From CAZFDT01 sp964518335 (GTDB lineage: Bacteria; Planctomycetota; Phycisphaerae; Phycisphaerales; Phycisphaeraceae), in NCBI GenBank assembly GCA_964518335.1, contig CAZFDT010000005.1:70056-134055 (forward strand): a stretch of DNA of 64,000 nt, in the 5' to 3' direction. The position numbers and the translations under genes were made by a program. The notes below the pieces were generated by a model. That model saw nothing but the letters and a program-made list of their open reading frames with translations. It was not told the origin of the DNA and did not search any database. Shown piece after piece: positions 62,769 through 64,000 of this stretch (within the stretch, counting starts at the first letter, position 1; each line of letters starts with the position of its first letter).

Positions 62769-64000
62769 CTCGGCCAGCCGCAACCGCAGAGTTGACATCC
62801 ACGGCGTGCCCCTGCCCGATCCGAGTCCGACCGGCGACGGCGAAGCCGATCGAATCCCCAACATGGCGCACATTGATGCGTTCCACTTGACCCCGTCGTT
62901 CAGCACGACTGACGTGGCGGTGCCGATGCCAGGCGGCGAACTCCTGCTCGAGTTCCGACGCACCTTAAACGTGGGCAGCCGCATCGTGCAGACCGGTGAG
63001 GACGTGCCGCCGGGCGCCAACTTCGAGTGGGCGTCGGACGTGGCCTTCGGCAGGGCATGGAGCACCAATGTCTTCTCGCGCATTATCGTCAACGACAACC
63101 CTAAGCCGCGGCCCGGACATGCCAAGCAACAGGCCACGGTGTACGACGAAGTCGGCAACGCCGTCAGCTATGACCTGGACGTTCTGATCAACGGGAACTA
63201 CCGCCCCGAAGTTCTTCGCAACTTCTCGAATATGGCCCTGCGCGGCACACTGAGCCCGTCTGGGAACGGCTTTGTTTATCGGAAGAAGCACGGCACAAGC
63301 CTTTACTTCGAGCCGTTCACAGACAACGACGTGAAGCGCGGCGACGAAACATCGCCCCACACGCCCACGGAGACCTATTACCGTCTGCAGAAAATCGTGG
63401 ACCGCAACGGCAACGAGCTGCGCTACGCCTACGAGTCAGAGTCGGGCACCGACGCCACACTGGTGACGGCAATCTACGACCCCAGCCGCACGACCGACCC
63501 TCAAAATCCCGTGGCGACGACCGATCGCAAGATCGCGTTTGGCTACACCAGTGGCAAACTCACATCGGTCACCGACCCCTTGGAAAGAGTTTACGGCTAT
63601 GAGTACACGGGCGATCTGCTGACGAGGGTCACTAAGCCCGTTGTTGAAGGCTCAACCTCGCAGGATCCGCCCACAATCGAGTTCGGCTATCAGGTCAACA
63701 CGATGGCGCGAAGCGTCCTTGAACTGCCCAATCTGGAATTCGGCGGCGATGACCAGCAGATTTCTTGGTATTTGCCCACTTCCATCAAGGATGCGCGTGG
63801 ACACACCACCACATTCACCTATGGCTACACACTGACGCCGACCGCAATCGAATCACAGGACGGCCTGCCTGTCCTGCTCTACGAGAGTAAGCCGCACCTC
63901 ACCTCGGCGACCACCGTGGACGGCACTGCCGAGTTCTCGTTCGATGGGCTGTCCCACATCGGTCGCACGACCAAGGTCAAGGACACCCGCGGCCAGTTCA
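62767..64000 (+). CDS. Rhs/YD-repeat core protein (3' end beyond window, 5' end unclear)
   Basis: The frame is open to the right edge. Typical YD-repeat text appears: YYRLQKIVDRNGNELRYAYE, KIAFGYTSGKLTSVTDPLER, VYGYEYTGDLLTRVTKP and HTTTFTYGYTLT. An upstream part (VAVPMPGGELLLEFRRTLN) looks like the N-terminal domain of Rhs proteins. The frame stays open back to a TGA inside the IS (about 62572) without a convincing start or signal peptide; the first ATG is at 62863. The IS has probably removed or displaced the true 5' end. Rhs proteins form shells that carry a C-terminal toxin. Confidence 0.8.

Noticed and set aside
1..64000. CRISPR arrays, tRNA or rRNA genes
   Set aside because: I looked for regularly spaced short repeats and for rRNA or tRNA-like sequence and saw none that I could support.

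Overview
The window is about 62% GC and carries one accessory, carbohydrate-oriented gene set from what is most likely a planctomycete (Planctomycetota, probably Phycisphaerae). The clues are a prepilin of the planctomycete type-II-pseudopilin style, a PEP-CTERM surface protein, a DUF4159-type protein, a formylglycine sulfatase, many parallel beta-helix and FG-GAP proteins, and very dense gene packing with ATGA/GTGA stop-start overlaps. The phylum call is inference from gene content; no rRNA or tRNA gene was seen.

Region 1 (1-9378, minus strand) looks like a sialic-acid or related sugar-acid utilisation locus: an N-acetylneuraminate-lyase/DapA-family aldolase, a kelch-propeller mutarotase-like protein and a sodium:solute symporter. 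A second promoter then drives a six-hairpin glycosidase-like secreted protein, two ABC sugar permeases and a solute-binding protein that runs off the left edge. A secreted terpene-cyclase-fold/DUF4159 protein (9536-11728) is transcribed the other way.

Region 2 (11717-28438) has two divergent operons leaving one AT-rich promoter region at 19424-19517. The left one holds a duplicated module of BNR/sialidase-like protein plus parallel beta-helix protein, then an aldo/keto reductase. The right one holds an FG-GAP lipoprotein, two more sialidase-like proteins, a polytopic membrane glycosyltransferase-like protein and a second terpene-cyclase-fold protein. A palindrome of the form TTGTCAACAA lies at the promoters of both region 1 transcription units and, with one mismatch, in the region 2 divergent promoter, suggesting a shared regulon.

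Region 3 (28439-31341) is a scar: an internally deleted IS copy, a terminator, and two truncated genes (one CHAT/caspase-like) joined head to head near 30750.

Region 4 (31342-53940, minus strand) is mostly polysaccharide-degrading or surface protein genes: a beta-helix/GH28/mutarotase/GH55-like operon (31342-37103), then a seven-gene tightly coupled operon (37169-51369). That operon runs from an oligogalacturonate-lyase-like propeller through beta-helix, G8-like, FG-GAP/ASPIC and PQQ-propeller proteins to an unusual PEP-synthase/rifampin-phosphotransferase-like enzyme fused to an EMC3/TMCO1-like membrane domain, and a metallophosphoesterase. A prepilin, a PEP-CTERM protein and a LacI regulator precede it.

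Region 5 (54100-59699, plus strand), divergent from the LacI gene, encodes a sulfatase, a GH-A-type glycosidase and a GH28-like beta-helix protein. Region 6 (59700-64000) is a mobile/polymorphic-toxin island: a transposase fragment, a possible Rhs C-terminal tip with a membrane partner gene, a complete IS with 20-bp terminal inverted repeats, and an Rhs/YD-repeat core running off the right edge.
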